The position numbers and the translations under genes were made by a program. DNA of 64,000 nt from Furcasterigmium furcatum. Taxonomy: Eukaryota; Ascomycota; Sordariomycetes; Glomerellales; Plectosphaerellaceae. The notes under the pieces were generated by a model that was given only the letters and a program-made list of their open reading frames with translations, had not been told where the DNA came from and did no database searches. Location: contig BCIA01000002.1 in the NCBI GenBank assembly GCA_001599815.1, forward strand, positions 2,639,626 to 2,703,625. Direction: 5' to 3'. Of this stretch, positions 45,207-56,900 are shown piece after piece (position 1 is the stretch's first letter; the number at the start of each line of letters is the position of its first letter).

Positions 45207-47426
45207 TTACATCGCCTTGCCCACTGTCTTTTGCGTCTCACGGCTCTCCTGGCTGCCGCCGCTCATCCTCTTCCTGTCTTCCCTCCCAGGGAACGCACCC
45301 GGCCGCCAGCCCGAATTCGGGCTGAACCGGCCACCCACCACCGTATCTGTCCCAACGTCAGGCCCAGGCTCGCTCCAGCCAGCCGAGTTGATGCCACTGC
45401 TGTATTTGGATGCGAAGCTATCGTTCCTCATGTGGGCTGCTCCGGGCCTCCTAGGCGACGGAGTTGGTCCTCCAGAAACACCACCCAGAAGCTCCGGCCG
45501 CTCGAGATCGAAAGGATCCGATCGACACCGGTTCCTCCTCGTGGCAAAGCTTTCGACACTTTCGCCCGATGCTCTGTACACAGAGTCATACCGTGGGGAA
45601 TGAATGCCCTGGGTGCTCGGCGGGCGCGGCGTGAGACCGCCCACCGAAAGGTTGCGCGACCGACGAACATCAGCGATGTAGTTGGTCCCTGGCTTCATGG
45701 CCATAGGGGGCGGCGCCATCGCCGCAATCGCGTTGCTGTCTGCGAAGGGGTTGACAGGGGCCGCCCGCTTAGGCTCTTCCGGAATGGCATTTGCGTCGGC
45801 AAAAGGGTCGGCGTTGTTGTCAATATTGATGCCCAGGTCACCCAGGAACCTCTCCATTGAAGCCGTGCTGCCTTGTCGGCGGCTTGCCCGTCTCCTATAC
45901 GCCTCGCGCTCCACCGCCTTGTCGTCCATGCCAAGCAAGGTGAGGAAATCCGGCTGGTTTCCGGGTGCCGCAGCGGCAGTTTCAGCCTCCTTTTCCCTGA
46001 CGCTGGCAAATGGGTCAGGATCAAGTGGCTTGTCATCGCGTCCGCGCCCCTTGAACAAAGCAATGGCCCCCAGTCGCTCTTTCCAGTTCATGAGGCGCTC
46101 CTTGACGGCTAAGGCACCCGATGCCTGGGGGCCCGGGGGGGAGATCAGCGAGCTGTTTCTGCTCTGTTCAGTCATGTTGGAGTACTGAGAGTTGTCTTTG
46201 CTGAGAACCGACCCTGAGTTACGTTCATGTCCAATGACGAACATGCCTCCAACCTGACCTCGGACTCGCTGAAAATTGTAGCCAAGAGCCGCTCTGAACC
46301 TGGCCGCCTTTGGCGTTGGGCCAACAGATTCCTGGTCAAAGATATAGGGCCTTTCTTTTCTGGCCCCGAAATTGGTGTCGTCGTTGGTCGAGAGGGGCGT
46401 CAAAAGCGTGCTTCGCCTGCGCCTGCGGTTCTTCCTCCAGAACCAGAGAAGCAACGCCAACATGGTGAGAAACGCGACTCCGCCAACGACTCCTCCCACG
46501 ATGGCGGCCACAGGAAGACCCGAGGGCCCATCATTACTGCTGCTTCCTGCTGGTATTCCGCTTATGCTCGGACCGCTACCAGTGGTTGCTGCCTGGTCAC
46601 CTTCAGCGCCACCGGGTGCCTGTGGACCTGTCGTGATGAGCGACCCTGCTCCTTCCGTCGGCGTTGGCCCTAGTAAGTCTGCCTCGGGCGTGTTCTGGCC
46701 GTCTTGCGTAGGGGCTGCGTTCTGATCAGTCTGACCGGTCTCTCCAGCAGGCGGCGGCGGCTCAGATATTGAAGGGGAAACTGGAAATTGAGAAGGAAAA
46801 GATGATGGAGCGAGAGAGCCGGCGGGAACATCCGGACGCAGAACATCCTCGACCGTCGGCAGAGGACGAGCAGGTTCCTGCCTGGTCTGCTGCGGCGGCA
46901 GTGGCTCTCTCGTGAAAGATGCCTGTGGGTTTTCCGCCGCTGGCGGTTCCCGCTGCAGAGGAGGAGGGGCGGGAGCAGGACGGGGTAGGTAAGGGGAAAG
47001 AGGAGACCCGGGAACAGAGGGACGGATGACAGGATCTTGAATCTGAGATGCTTGGGGAGGGGGAAGAAGCGTACGGATAGGAGCTAATGTAGGACGAGAG
47101 ACATCCACACGGGGTGATGAAGGTGAAGGGGAAGTCTCCGTACGGGCAGTACTCGCGGCATCCTCCTCATTGGGAGGCGGCGGGTTTACGGGAGTCTGGC
47201 GTGGCGGCTCAGCCTGGGGGGGATCCCGTTGAGGAGGATCTTGGTCGGGCTGCTGGCGCTGAGGAGGGTCCTCAGCGGGAGGAGTTGGCTGGCGCTGAGG
47301 AGGGGTTGTCGTGGGCTGGTCTGGAGTTGCCGTCGTCCTCGTCGCGCCCTCCTTTGGTATCGCCGTACATCTCCTCCCGTTGATAGTGGTGAAGAAGGCC
47401 CCGTCCGGGAGATTCGGACTGGACAT
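45207..47426 (-). CDS. Proline-rich single-pass membrane protein with cytosolic DPF/NPF motifs, unknown function
   Basis: A single exon encodes 739 aa. There is no N-terminal signal peptide (MSSPNLPDGAFFTTINGRRC). Residues 30-300 are dominated by Pro, Gln and Thr. One hydrophobic segment lies at about 305-330 (AAIVGGVVGGVAFLTMLALL region) and is followed directly by RKNRRRRRS, a strong stop-transfer. This predicts an extracytosolic N-terminal half and a cytosolic C-terminal half of about 400 residues. The cytosolic part carries DPF at 471-473 and 540-542, NPF at 559-561 and DPF at 637-639. Such motifs bind AP-2 appendages and EH domains in other proteins. The layout recalls Wsc/Mid2 sensors, but the Cys-rich domain is absent. 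I do not recognise an established family. Confidence 0.75.
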   Translation of the reverse strand: MSSPNLPDGAFFTTINGRRCTAIPKEGATRTTATPDQPTTTPPQRQPTPPAEDPPQRQQPDQDPPQRDPPQAEPPRQTPVNPPPPNEEDAASTARTETSPSPSSPRVDVSRPTLAPIRTLLPPPQASQIQDPVIRPSVPGSPLSPYLPRPAPAPPPLQREPPAAENPQASFTREPLPPQQTRQEPARPLPTVEDVLRPDVPAGSLAPSSFPSQFPVSPSISEPPPPAGETGQTDQNAAPTQDGQNTPEADLLGPTPTEGAGSLITTGPQAPGGAEGDQAATTGSGPSISGIPAGSSSNDGPSGLPVAAIVGGVVGGVAFLTMLALLLWFWRKNRRRRRSTLLTPLSTNDDTNFGARKERPYIFDQESVGPTPKAARFRAALGYNFQRVRGQVGGMFVIGHERNSGSVLSKDNSQYSNMTEQSRNSSLISPPGPQASGALAVKERLMNWKERLGAIALFKGRGRDDKPLDPDPFASVREKEAETAAAAPGNQPDFLTLLGMDDKAVEREAYRRRASRRQGSTASMERFLGDLGINIDNNADPFADANAIPEEPKRAAPVNPFADSNAIAAMAPPPMAMKPGTNYIADVRRSRNLSVGGLTPRPPSTQGIHSPRYDSVYRASGESVESFATRRNRCRSDPFDLERPELLGGVSGGPTPSPRRPGAAHMRNDSFASKYSSGINSAGWSEPGPDVGTDTVVGGRFSPNSGWRPGAFPGREDRKRMSGGSQESRETQKTVGKAM

Positions 47427-50400
47427 GCTTGCGAATTATACGTGTGTTACACGTTGTTGGTGTTTGTGTTGTCGCGTTTCCAGCCGCCGTAAAGTCGTTT
47501 GTTCGTAATCAGGAGAAGTAAAGGAGTGATATCTCGGGCTCCTCTCTTCCTGGAGGTTCGTCGCAAGGATCGGCTGGTAGAGCACTGCTACCCAAAGATG
47601 CTGTCGTCGTCGTTGCCGGAAACAGGGAAGGACAAGAAAGTAAAAAAAAAAAAAGGGGATATCTCGAAAGAATCAAGAGAAGAAGAAGCGAAACGGAAGA
47701 CCTCGGAGGTCGTCCAGTCCGCGGGTCAAGATCATACAGACCAAACGATAGCTGACGATCTTGCGAGAAGGAAGAGAAGCAACAGAGAGAAGAGGAACTG
47801 GGGCTAGAATGTGAGAGGAGGCTCGCATTAAGGCCCGGCAGACTAGAACGGCCAGCGGGTAAGGGCTAAAGCAAGGTTGATGCCAAAAGAGGAACCATGG
47901 GTGAGGATGTAAAATTGCGTTTGGCGGAAGCGAAGACGCTATTTGGTGAGAATTGGCCGAAGGAGGGGAGGGTGACGGAGCAGAGATCGCTCATCAAGGA
48001 CGAAGAAGCGGCTGGGGGTGGAGGACGAGCAACGGAGGAGGAGGAAGCCCCTGGTCCATGCTGGTCATGGTCAAGGTCCAACACGGACGGCAGTGATCTG
48101 GGAGCGAGCCGGGCAGCGTATCGCACCGCAACGCAACATCTGGAGGGCCAGCGTCAGGCATGGTGATGACCGGGGCCGCATCATGGCGGGAGCGGTGTCT
48201 GATGCATTGGTCTGGTTGCATGGAGACGAGACCAGGATGCGAGCATGTGTGGCTTGTGCGTGTCAGAGAGACGGCCGCCGTGTGCTCCTGGAACCGAGTC
48301 GATAGTCTGGATCAGCGGCCAGTGCGAGAACATGGGCCCGGAAGCCATCAGATGCGGTGGAAGCACAATGGTAATACCGTGCCCGTACGGTGATGCAGGG
48401 GGAGTGCACAGGTGGAAACCGAAAAGGGGGTGGTCCCCGCCCGCCGGTGAGCGTGGTTTGGGCGAGGTTTTGGGTGTGACAACGGTCGATGTCGAGTGTC
48501 GGAGACTTCCACCAGTGACGACAGGATGTTCCTGACTAGTGAGCGGAGGGCAGCAGGCACAACCCGGGCGTTCCTGGACTAATGGCGCCTGCTGCCGGGG
48601 AAGGGTGCAGCGCTAGCAGGGGCTATCCCGGCCCGCCCTGGGGGATTCCACCATATCCTGCGACAGACCTGAGGCACTAAAACCAACAAGTAGCGGTCCA
48701 CCCCGTTCCGAGACCGTCGCTTCCTCGGTCTGGACCCAGCCAAGCCAGTCGACTTCTGGCGCTCTTTGCCTTTCACTGTTGGTCGTCCGTCTCTATGTAT
48801 GTATGGATGTACTTGGATCACCGCGCCTTTCAGCCTCGCTCGCATGCTTGCACATACGAGCACCACACCCACAACCTCATATTACATACTGTATCACCAT
48901 GGCAGTCCAAAGTGGCGGCATCTTACATATATCACAGCAGTACGTAGCACCACCTCCGCCCTTTACCCGAGCAACCGAATCGCCACCGTCACGTCCTCAT
49001 CCTCCGCCATACCGGTTCATCACGCCCTCCTCAAGCCACACCTACGCGCTACACGTCAACCTCATCTCTCCTTTCTTGGTTCTGCCCGCACCACACATAC
49101 GCATCGGGCTTGGGCCCGCTCCAGCCCCCAGACAACACACCTTCGTGCAGGAGCCCTGGCATGCCCGAAGCCGCCCCCCGGTCTCGTGAACACACCCTTC
49201 TTGAGAATACGTATCGACCCCGCCTGCATGGTGCTGGATTCGTGACGCTGCCTGCCTGGCATCGCCCGGTGCACACATACCTACATATGTATGTACACGA
49301 GACGCGTCGGCTGATGCCGTCGCACGCATGACTGTCTGTCCTGGCACCGGCGGCTCGTCGTGGGCGATCTGTCTCTGTCCCCAGAGGTCCAATCCTGGTT
49401 TCCAAACCAACTCGTCCGATCCACGTAACTTGAGTGGGTACAGGATGTCCTTTCGTCCACGTTGGTCCTCAGAAGGATGCGACAGACAGCCTTGATGGTA
49501 AGCGCTGATCGGGCGTTTCTGAGAAATTGCGGGAAATTCTCGAAGATGCGTGCCGACCTCTTCCCAGCTTCATGGGACTCTCCGGACACGTCAGACTAGG
49601 ACGCACATCAATCTGCATGTCGTCCCCTGGTAATCTTCGGGGGCCACACTGGTGATTACAGTTTCTCTCCGCTGCGGGATCCACGGAACATCAAACACGG
49701 CCACTAGCTTCCCCGGACTCACGAGGCGTCGCATTTAATTACCTCGTGCCCAAAGAGGGCGCCATGATACCCAAAGCGCCCGGCACCTTGTCTTGCCCTT
49801 GTCTCCTCATCATGGTCGTTGATGAACTCAAACTCTGGAAACCAACCCCGTTGCTCGGTGTGTTGCCACTCGGCCGAGTCTCGCGAGGCGAGCAGTGATG
49901 CGTGGCCAACCGTTAACGGTCGATCGAGTCGACGGCGTCACACGTTTTTGACAGATGCGGCTCTTGCCCTTGAATGGAAGCGATTGGCGGGCGCTGTCGA
50001 GATGGCACGTCGCTAACCACGCGGGCTGAAAAGAAAGCGTGGCCCGGCGCGCTGCCACAGGTACGGGGCTAGCTAGGCTAGTGGGCTAGCCCGGCGAGGA
50101 TAACCATGTCATAGGTACGGGTGAATCCAAGGTGGTGGAACTTCTACTCCCATCCATCAGACCTGCACATGTACATACAGTACATATGTACCAAGTAACA
50201 CCTGCGGGAGGCATTGCAGGCTCGGGGCAGGTCCGAGCGCACCTCATAGCCTGCCTGTCAACCTGCACAAGTAGACAGGAGTCAGGTTGACAGGGGAGTG
50301 GGATTTGACACGCTTGACAAGGAGTGTGCTTCGGTACCTAGTACTAAAGTACTCGTTGGCTGGTTGGCTGGTAGGTCTACATTGTATTGTACATACCTGA

Positions 50401-52088
50401 AGTCAGGACAATGGAAGTGTACAGGAAGAATGGGGCACCACTGGCACCTGCCCTGTATGCCATCATCCGCTTCAGGTTGGCCTGTGCGTGCAGCATGCCC
50501 CCGCCCCCCGACAGGTCCCGTCCGACAGAGGCACAAAGCGCAGCGCCGCTCCCCAACATGGAAGGCCATGGTCCATGCCGTCACGCACCCTCACCACAGT
50601 ACGTACTCATCCATCTCTGCCGTCGCAGCGCGTTCTACGGAAACCCTTGGCTCGCCTGTTGAAGATCTCTGCTCTCACATTGGATTGCCCACAACCATTC
50701 ACTCATACAAGCTGCCGCCTGTCCAGGTTAGCAATCCGCACTCGGCCAAAATGGGTGGCACCGATTACGACGAGATTCTTCGCTCCCCAGCCCGTCTTTC
50801 AGGGCAAGCGAGCCCCGAGACAGAAGCTAATCACTCAGCGGCTTCTGTCGTTCTATGATACGTATGTACATACGTGTGGAACGCCAAGCTGCGAACAGAC
50901 GTGCCCCCTGCGTCCCAGTCTCGCAAGTGATATCTTGACGATGGAAGCTCTCCTGTGGGTGCAATTCCTGGAGAATGTTTAGTCACCTGTTGATATTATC
51001 GGCCTGTCATGGGCTACTGGATGGGGCATGATACACCGTAATTGCGAGGGTCTCCATGGATATCACTGTTAACCAGGCAGATGATGCCAGTATCGCTGGG
51101 GTACCAACAAAACCGAACACCCTGGTGGCAGCCTTTTGCCATCCCGACACTATTTCGAGATCAAACAAGTCAAAGATAGGGCTTCGGACTTCGGGTCCCG
51201 CTTCAGCTTCCCAGAGGAAGGCATGGTGCTGGAAGATGGTGACGACGTTCTTCGGGTCCTTCTCTAGCATTCACGAATGCCTCCCATTGTGTCGTACTCG
51301 ACGGGTGTCCCGAATGTACTGAATACCTAGGTGTCGACTCAACCCATCTGTGTTCTTGACACCTGCCTAGGCACTCCAAGGACCGTATCTTGCGGCCAGG
51401 GAAGGGACAGAAGCAAGCGCCGATGCCCGCGACCACCGACGCTTAATACTGCAACAGTACCACCAAGTCACCGTTCGATGATTCCTGCCAACGGGCCCAG
51501 TTGCGCATGGATGGATGTACATACATGGTCGCCTCCGTGTGCCCCTCTCCCACCAACACCCGCTCGTGAATGTGATGGACAGTGAGGTGGAGATCCGTGT
51601 ATGGAAGCGTGGAACACTACAGGAGATAGGTACACCACTGACAAGAGGCCCCTGAGCCGCTTGGCGCTCGCTCACAACTGGAAGGACTGGAACCCCGCAC
51701 CAACCAATGGACCCCACCTCACCGCACCTCATCCTTCAGTTGGGGACGTTTGACACTGACGGGCGGGAGCTCAGCAGCTGGTCCAACTTTGTCTCCTCCC
51801 TCGCCGCCGCCCGACGCCTCCGCCGCCTCCGCCGCCGTCCGTCAACTGAGCCCGATCGCCCGCAGCCACAAACAAGCGTGTGTTCCGAGTTCCCTTTCAC
51901 CCAGGAGAACCCTTCAGTTCCTTCCCCTTTATCCGCTGGTACCTTAGTTACCTACCTAGGCAGTGGTTAGGTACTTCGAGGGACTGACAGTCAACGGCCC
52001 GCATTCAACCATCGACTGACTGCCTGCCTACCTTCCTACCGAACTCGCTGTGTGTGCTGTCCGCCCTCACGCGATCATCTGCATCAAC
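47427..52088. other. 4.7-kb spacer with no supported gene
   Basis: Open frames here are short, overlap on both strands and have no recognisable product. The left end (47427-48000) is the purine-rich complement of the leader of the - strand membrane-protein gene and includes a 13-base A run near 47642. The right half is rich in TACATA/TATGTA motifs (for example 49270-49295 and 50168-50192) and CCTAGG motifs. It holds one perfect 12-bp hairpin. A non-coding transcript or degraded repeats are possible. Confidence 0.5.
50254..50294. repeat. Perfect 12-bp inverted repeat with 17-base loop
   Basis: cctgtcaacctg at 50254-50265 and its exact reverse complement at 50283-50294 can form a 12-bp stem. 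The stretch lies in a long gene-free spacer. The function is unknown and no flanking duplication was noticed. Confidence 0.7.
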
Positions 52089-53935
52089 ATGTTCAGCAAT
52101 CTCGCCGCCATTGGTATGTCCCATTTCCATCCTCTTATCAGTGCTTTGATTCCGCCACGGGGACTCCTCTGTCTGGCTGTCTGCCTGTCGTGCACACCCG
52201 TGTTCCCTGATTTGAAACCCCTCATCACGGCCACGCGATGCATGTCGACTCACGGCCCATTTCACCGCTTTTCAATTAGACTGAGACAGGTCTTCTGTTC
52301 TGGTGCTAACAATCCGCAGCCAATATCCCGAGGGCCGTTAAGATAGACCCGAAGGATATCCCGCCTCCCACCCCCGTCACCCTCCCCCATGGTCACCCTG
52401 GACTCCAGACAGCTCCTCCCGCCTCTTCGGTGTCCGAGAAGCCGATCGTCAACTATCTCCAGTCTTTGTACCGTCCAGCTGAGGTAGGAGCCGCCGTCTT
52501 CGAGGCTCTAGGTGTTCGTGTCATCCCGGACGTCCCGGCCAGAGAACTACTCCCAGACCCTTGTCACCTTCCCGACTTTGATGCCTGGGACCAGCTGTCC
52601 GCAGACGAAGCCCGTGACCGCAACGAATCTACCAGGAAGGTCCTCAACACCGGCGCACAATCCCCAGGCGTCCAGACATACCAGGATCGGAAAAGGGAGC
52701 TGTCCATCCCCAACAACGATGCCTTCCGTGTGGTCCGCCGCATGCCGCCACCCAAGGGAAAGCAGCAGGCCCGCCTGGGCAACGCGTATGAATTCTTCAG
52801 ATGCCTTGAATCCATGACCACCTTTTGGGACGACACCTCCGTCTCACGGACGCCGCAGCCAGCCGAACCAGCTGTAGACGATGCCCCTTCCGAAGGCACC
52901 CGGGGTGATGTCGGTGATCCGATCCGTACCTCGGTGGGCACCAGCACACCATTCGACTACCGGCAGAACCTGGCCCATGCCTTCCTGAAACTCGTCGCCT
53001 ACGATTTCAGTTGCGGCGCGCAGGCTGCCCGAGCCGAGCCTCGTTTGCATATCAAGGCGCCCCTCCCTACCGCCTCGCCCGCAGCTGATCCATCGTCAAA
53101 ACCACCCCAGCGAAGCTCCTACTTCGTCTCGGGCTGCACTTTTGTCTTCCGAAGCCCTCGCACTAGAGATGCTGCCCGGCAGGGTCTCGTGGATGGGCCC
53201 ATTGCCGCCGTCTCTGCACGCGCAACCACCACCTTCGAGAGCGATCACGACCACGATATTGACTTTGCCCGTGAGATTGTCGCCGCCCTGGTGACAGCAC
53301 AGCAACGAACCCGCGAAGGCAAGAAAGAACGCCGGCCGGGCGAGGGCCTCTGGTGGACAACCAAGCCCCGTTGGGGCGGCGGTTCCGGCGGCCCCATCGG
53401 CCGCGAAATCGACCGTGACGCCGTCCAAGGTGACAAGGACGCCAAACCCAGCGCCGACGGCGCGGCAGACGGGGCAGCTCTCCAGCCGAGCTCCCCGCCG
53501 TCGGCTCGGCCGGGGCCCTCCGGCATGCCTGCCAGCAAGCGGCCGCGGAAGCAGATGAGCATCTACGACAATTATCGCATGGTGCGCCCGCCGTCGGCGT
53601 CGTGGGATGCGAAGACCCGCTACGAGGCCATCGGCAAGCTCCACGGCGCGGGGTATGATGATGTCTTTGTGGTCAGCTCGCTCTTTCACCACGTCAGTAT
53701 TCTGCGCGTCCGAGTGCCGGACCGGCTGCTGGAGGTGCTGGATGGCGCTAGTGACCAGGGCGGTGCCCGCAGCTGGGGCGAGCTCGAGGTGCGACGCAGC
53801 AAGTGGTACGACCTCTTCCTAATCGAAGAGCGGGTGGAGGCAATGAAGATATTCTGGGGCATCATGGCCTGGATGATGCGTCAGCCCGAAGAGGCGGCCG
53901 CGAAAGATGGCGATGTCAAGATGGCGAACACCTGA
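52089..53935 (+). CDS. Unrecognised 546-aa protein
   Basis: Two exons (52089-52113 and 52320-53935) encode 546 aa. The first exon gives MFSNLAAI and joins through a GTATGT donor and a CCGCAG acceptor with a GCTAAC branch site to ANIPRAVKIDPKDIPPPTP. The protein has ordered-looking N-terminal (EKPIVNYLQSLYRPAEVGAA) and C-terminal segments. The latter runs from about residue 415 (KQMSIYDNYRMVRPPSASW) through GYDDVFVVSSLFHHVSILRV and RRSKWYDLFLIEERVEAMKIFWGIMAWMM. The middle is low complexity and charged. A basic SKRPRKQM patch could be a nuclear signal. No signal peptide or membrane span is clear, and no catalytic motif is recognised. Long uninterrupted coding frame and good splice signals make it a confident gene with unknown role. 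Confidence 0.8.
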
Positions 53936-56900
53936 GATGAGGTGGGTTTCCCGGGTAGTTGGTTGAGCATTTAGCCGGATAGACCACAGCGACGCCCTTG
54001 AAGCGCTGGAACGATGGATATTCTGAATCCCATGATCGGTGTTATTGAGAAGGCCTTCCATGCGATCCAGCATGACTTGTCGTGACTCATGTCCAGGTGA
54101 CTGAAACGGCTATTTGACTTCTACTCCAAATGCATAAGGGACTAAAGGGAGGCATTCGGGGCCTTGACCTCATAGAGAGGACCGGTCAGGTTCACGTCGA
54201 GGCAGTGTCTCTGCCAGGGACCCTCATCTTGCCAACGACGGGTACCATGGGATACCCTCGAGTCCTTTTGTCGAGATGTCTCCGGCAAGTCCACCGAGTT
54301 GTCCTGCAACTCAGGTGTGTAGTGTCAGGGGTTTCAGCCTGGGGTTCAGGATGGTACTCAAAAAGTCAACTGTCACATCGACGACTGGAACAGATGTCAA
54401 ATAAGGAAAATTCTGACCACTCAACCGTGTTCTCGGCTGTGCTCCGGTTCTCTCCTTGAGCTCTCACGTTGTTTCCCCTCTAGCTTAGATGGCCCGTTCA
54501 GCCTTGCAACTGGCAGGGGTTCTCGAGCCCTGTGACAAGATGGTGGTGATGTACGATGGTTGGATGGTACGCATGAACGCGGTTATCCTCAATTTTATGC
54601 TTTCAGAGCATAAGTAGGTACAGCATCGATGCCATACGGACTTTGACTCCCTTCAACACCAGGACAAGGTGCAAGGCATGGCATGCAGCGGCGGCAATTC
54701 CAGCCAACCCCGAAAACACAAACAGGCTGGCGCTTTCTGCCAGTGATCGCCACACTTCGTTCACATGTTAACTCAAGATGGGGGTTCATGTATCGGCCAA
54801 GACCACCTGGAGATACGTCATAGAGCGCATGTAGAACATAGTTTCCAGCTGAGACCCAACGGGCTGGCTCTGACCTCAAGTCGATTACGGACGAGATCCC
54901 GGCCCGTACAGTTCTCTAAATGAACCTGCATAGCCGGCTCGGGGCAGCCGTCACCTCAGCCTTGCCTGTCGATGTACGTCCGAGGCCACTTGTCAGGTTG
55001 TCAGGGTAGAGTCGCCGCCGGGTCAGGAGAAATGCGGGAGAGCAAGGATGGCACTGCCCGCCGAGGAGTGGAAGCCCCTGGGCTCGCAGACGCCACAAAC
55101 GCACTGTGAGTACACACGTACATGTACGTACTTCAATTGAGTTGGGACGCAAAACATCAAAGGGAACGGCGGCGCCGTCGTCGATGACGGAGCACAAGCA
55201 GGGAACCGCCGCACAGCTGATCAGGGGTCCGGTGCACAGCCTCAACCAGTCTGGCGGGACGCATGGGTTGCGCTTCATGCCGATTGTGGGATGGCCCGAT
55301 CTATATGGGGATACACTTATGACATCAAGCACATATTGGCAGGGCCCGTCACGCCGGCGAAGCGCATGAGCTTGCAGAATCAAGGAGGGACACGACCGGC
55401 TGCTGCCGTACTTGCAGAGTCGAGCAACGGCTGCGGAGGTCGCGCGGCGCCTGAGATGCAACGCCGATGACCCGACATGCAGCGCGGCGTGATGCGGCGG
55501 TGCTCATCGGCGAGCCCTTGATTGGCGCTTCTCCAACTGTGGCGCGAGGGACAACGGAGCATTACCGAGCTGCTGGTCCGGGGGGAAGAGAAGAGAGGAG
55601 AGAGACTCCCATCTCATTCTTGGAGGTGGACCGGCAGCCCGAGACATGACGAACGCTTGTCGTCGCTTTGCGCCATTGCCGCTCTTGTTTCACTCTATTT
55701 CAGCTCGTCCGGGGTTCTTGAGTGGAACACCTGGGCAGCCAGCGGGATCCCAGTCGTTTCGTTGGAAGCCATACATATATACTTACTGGCGAAGGGATGC
55801 TCTTTTCCCCCCGGCCGAGGTCCTTGGCAAGGAGGACCTCGGTATGTACTTGATGCTCGCAGTCGACAGCCTGACTGTCCAGCCTGTTCGAGGCCTTTTC
55901 TGGCCAGTCACTCGTGTGGTGTACCGCGTACATAGGTATGTGCATACAGTACTGTGAGGATTTGATGTTGAGCATCGCTTGCCAGCAATGCAACGTCGAG
56001 CTGTCCCAAAGCAGACAGACTGGTTTTCCAGACGGGGCGAACTGCAACAGGGGACGCAGATGGAATCGTCGCTATTGGGCCAGGTGGCAGGGGACCCTGG
56101 TCGTTCAGGTGCGCCATTGGGATCGGCTTGACCGGATCTTTACCAAGTCGAGCCTCGAGGCGGAGGAGCGGCGAGTAAGTAACGACGACCTGCAGCCATC
56201 GGCCCAGGCTTGGTACTCCCACCGCAAAGATTTTGATGGCTTGACTTGACAAACTCGCGGAAGTGCAGCAGCCGGGTGTCATTCCGAGCTCGGTCCCTCG
56301 GTCGCGAGACTTGGCGACGGGCGGAAGCGTTGGAGCGGACGGCCGACCTGTTGATCGATGGTACCTAGGCAGTGTAGAGCAAGATCTCTGGAGTCAGGTA
56401 GGTAGTATCGGCCAGGCACTGGCGATTCAGAACCAACCATGGGCACGCGGGACTACTCTGTCAACCAGCAAGGGCCACCTGTCGGGCCGGGCATCCATGG
56501 ATGCACATAGGTATTCAACGAGACACCAGTGCCCATGAGGCTCCATGACAGGTAAAGCAATAGGGCCGTTTCGCTGTTCCTACAGTCGCCCCCCCGGAGG
56601 CAGTGCCTGCGGGATCGCTCCCATTCCAGCGTGGGACGGTTTGAGACGCAGACGAGAGTCGCGAGGCCATGTCGGCTGGGCTTTGCTTCTGGTCACGGAT
56701 CGGGTTGGGTGAGGGTGTGAACGAGCGGCTGACACTTTCGCTGTACATCAGCGTACATACAGCATGATTCGAACTGACAGGGGGGAGACGGAGGCGAGGA
56801 CGCGATAATGGCCAGCGAGTGGTCGAGAGCGAGATTGACAGCAGAGAGCATGTCTCACAAGCTGGCGTTGATGGTGCATAGGTACATAGAAAGTAGGCCG

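Noticed and set aside
53096..53692. 198-codon frame antisense to the 546-aa gene
   Set aside because: It mirrors a GC-rich coding region; the sense frame has the splice-supported start and better protein character.
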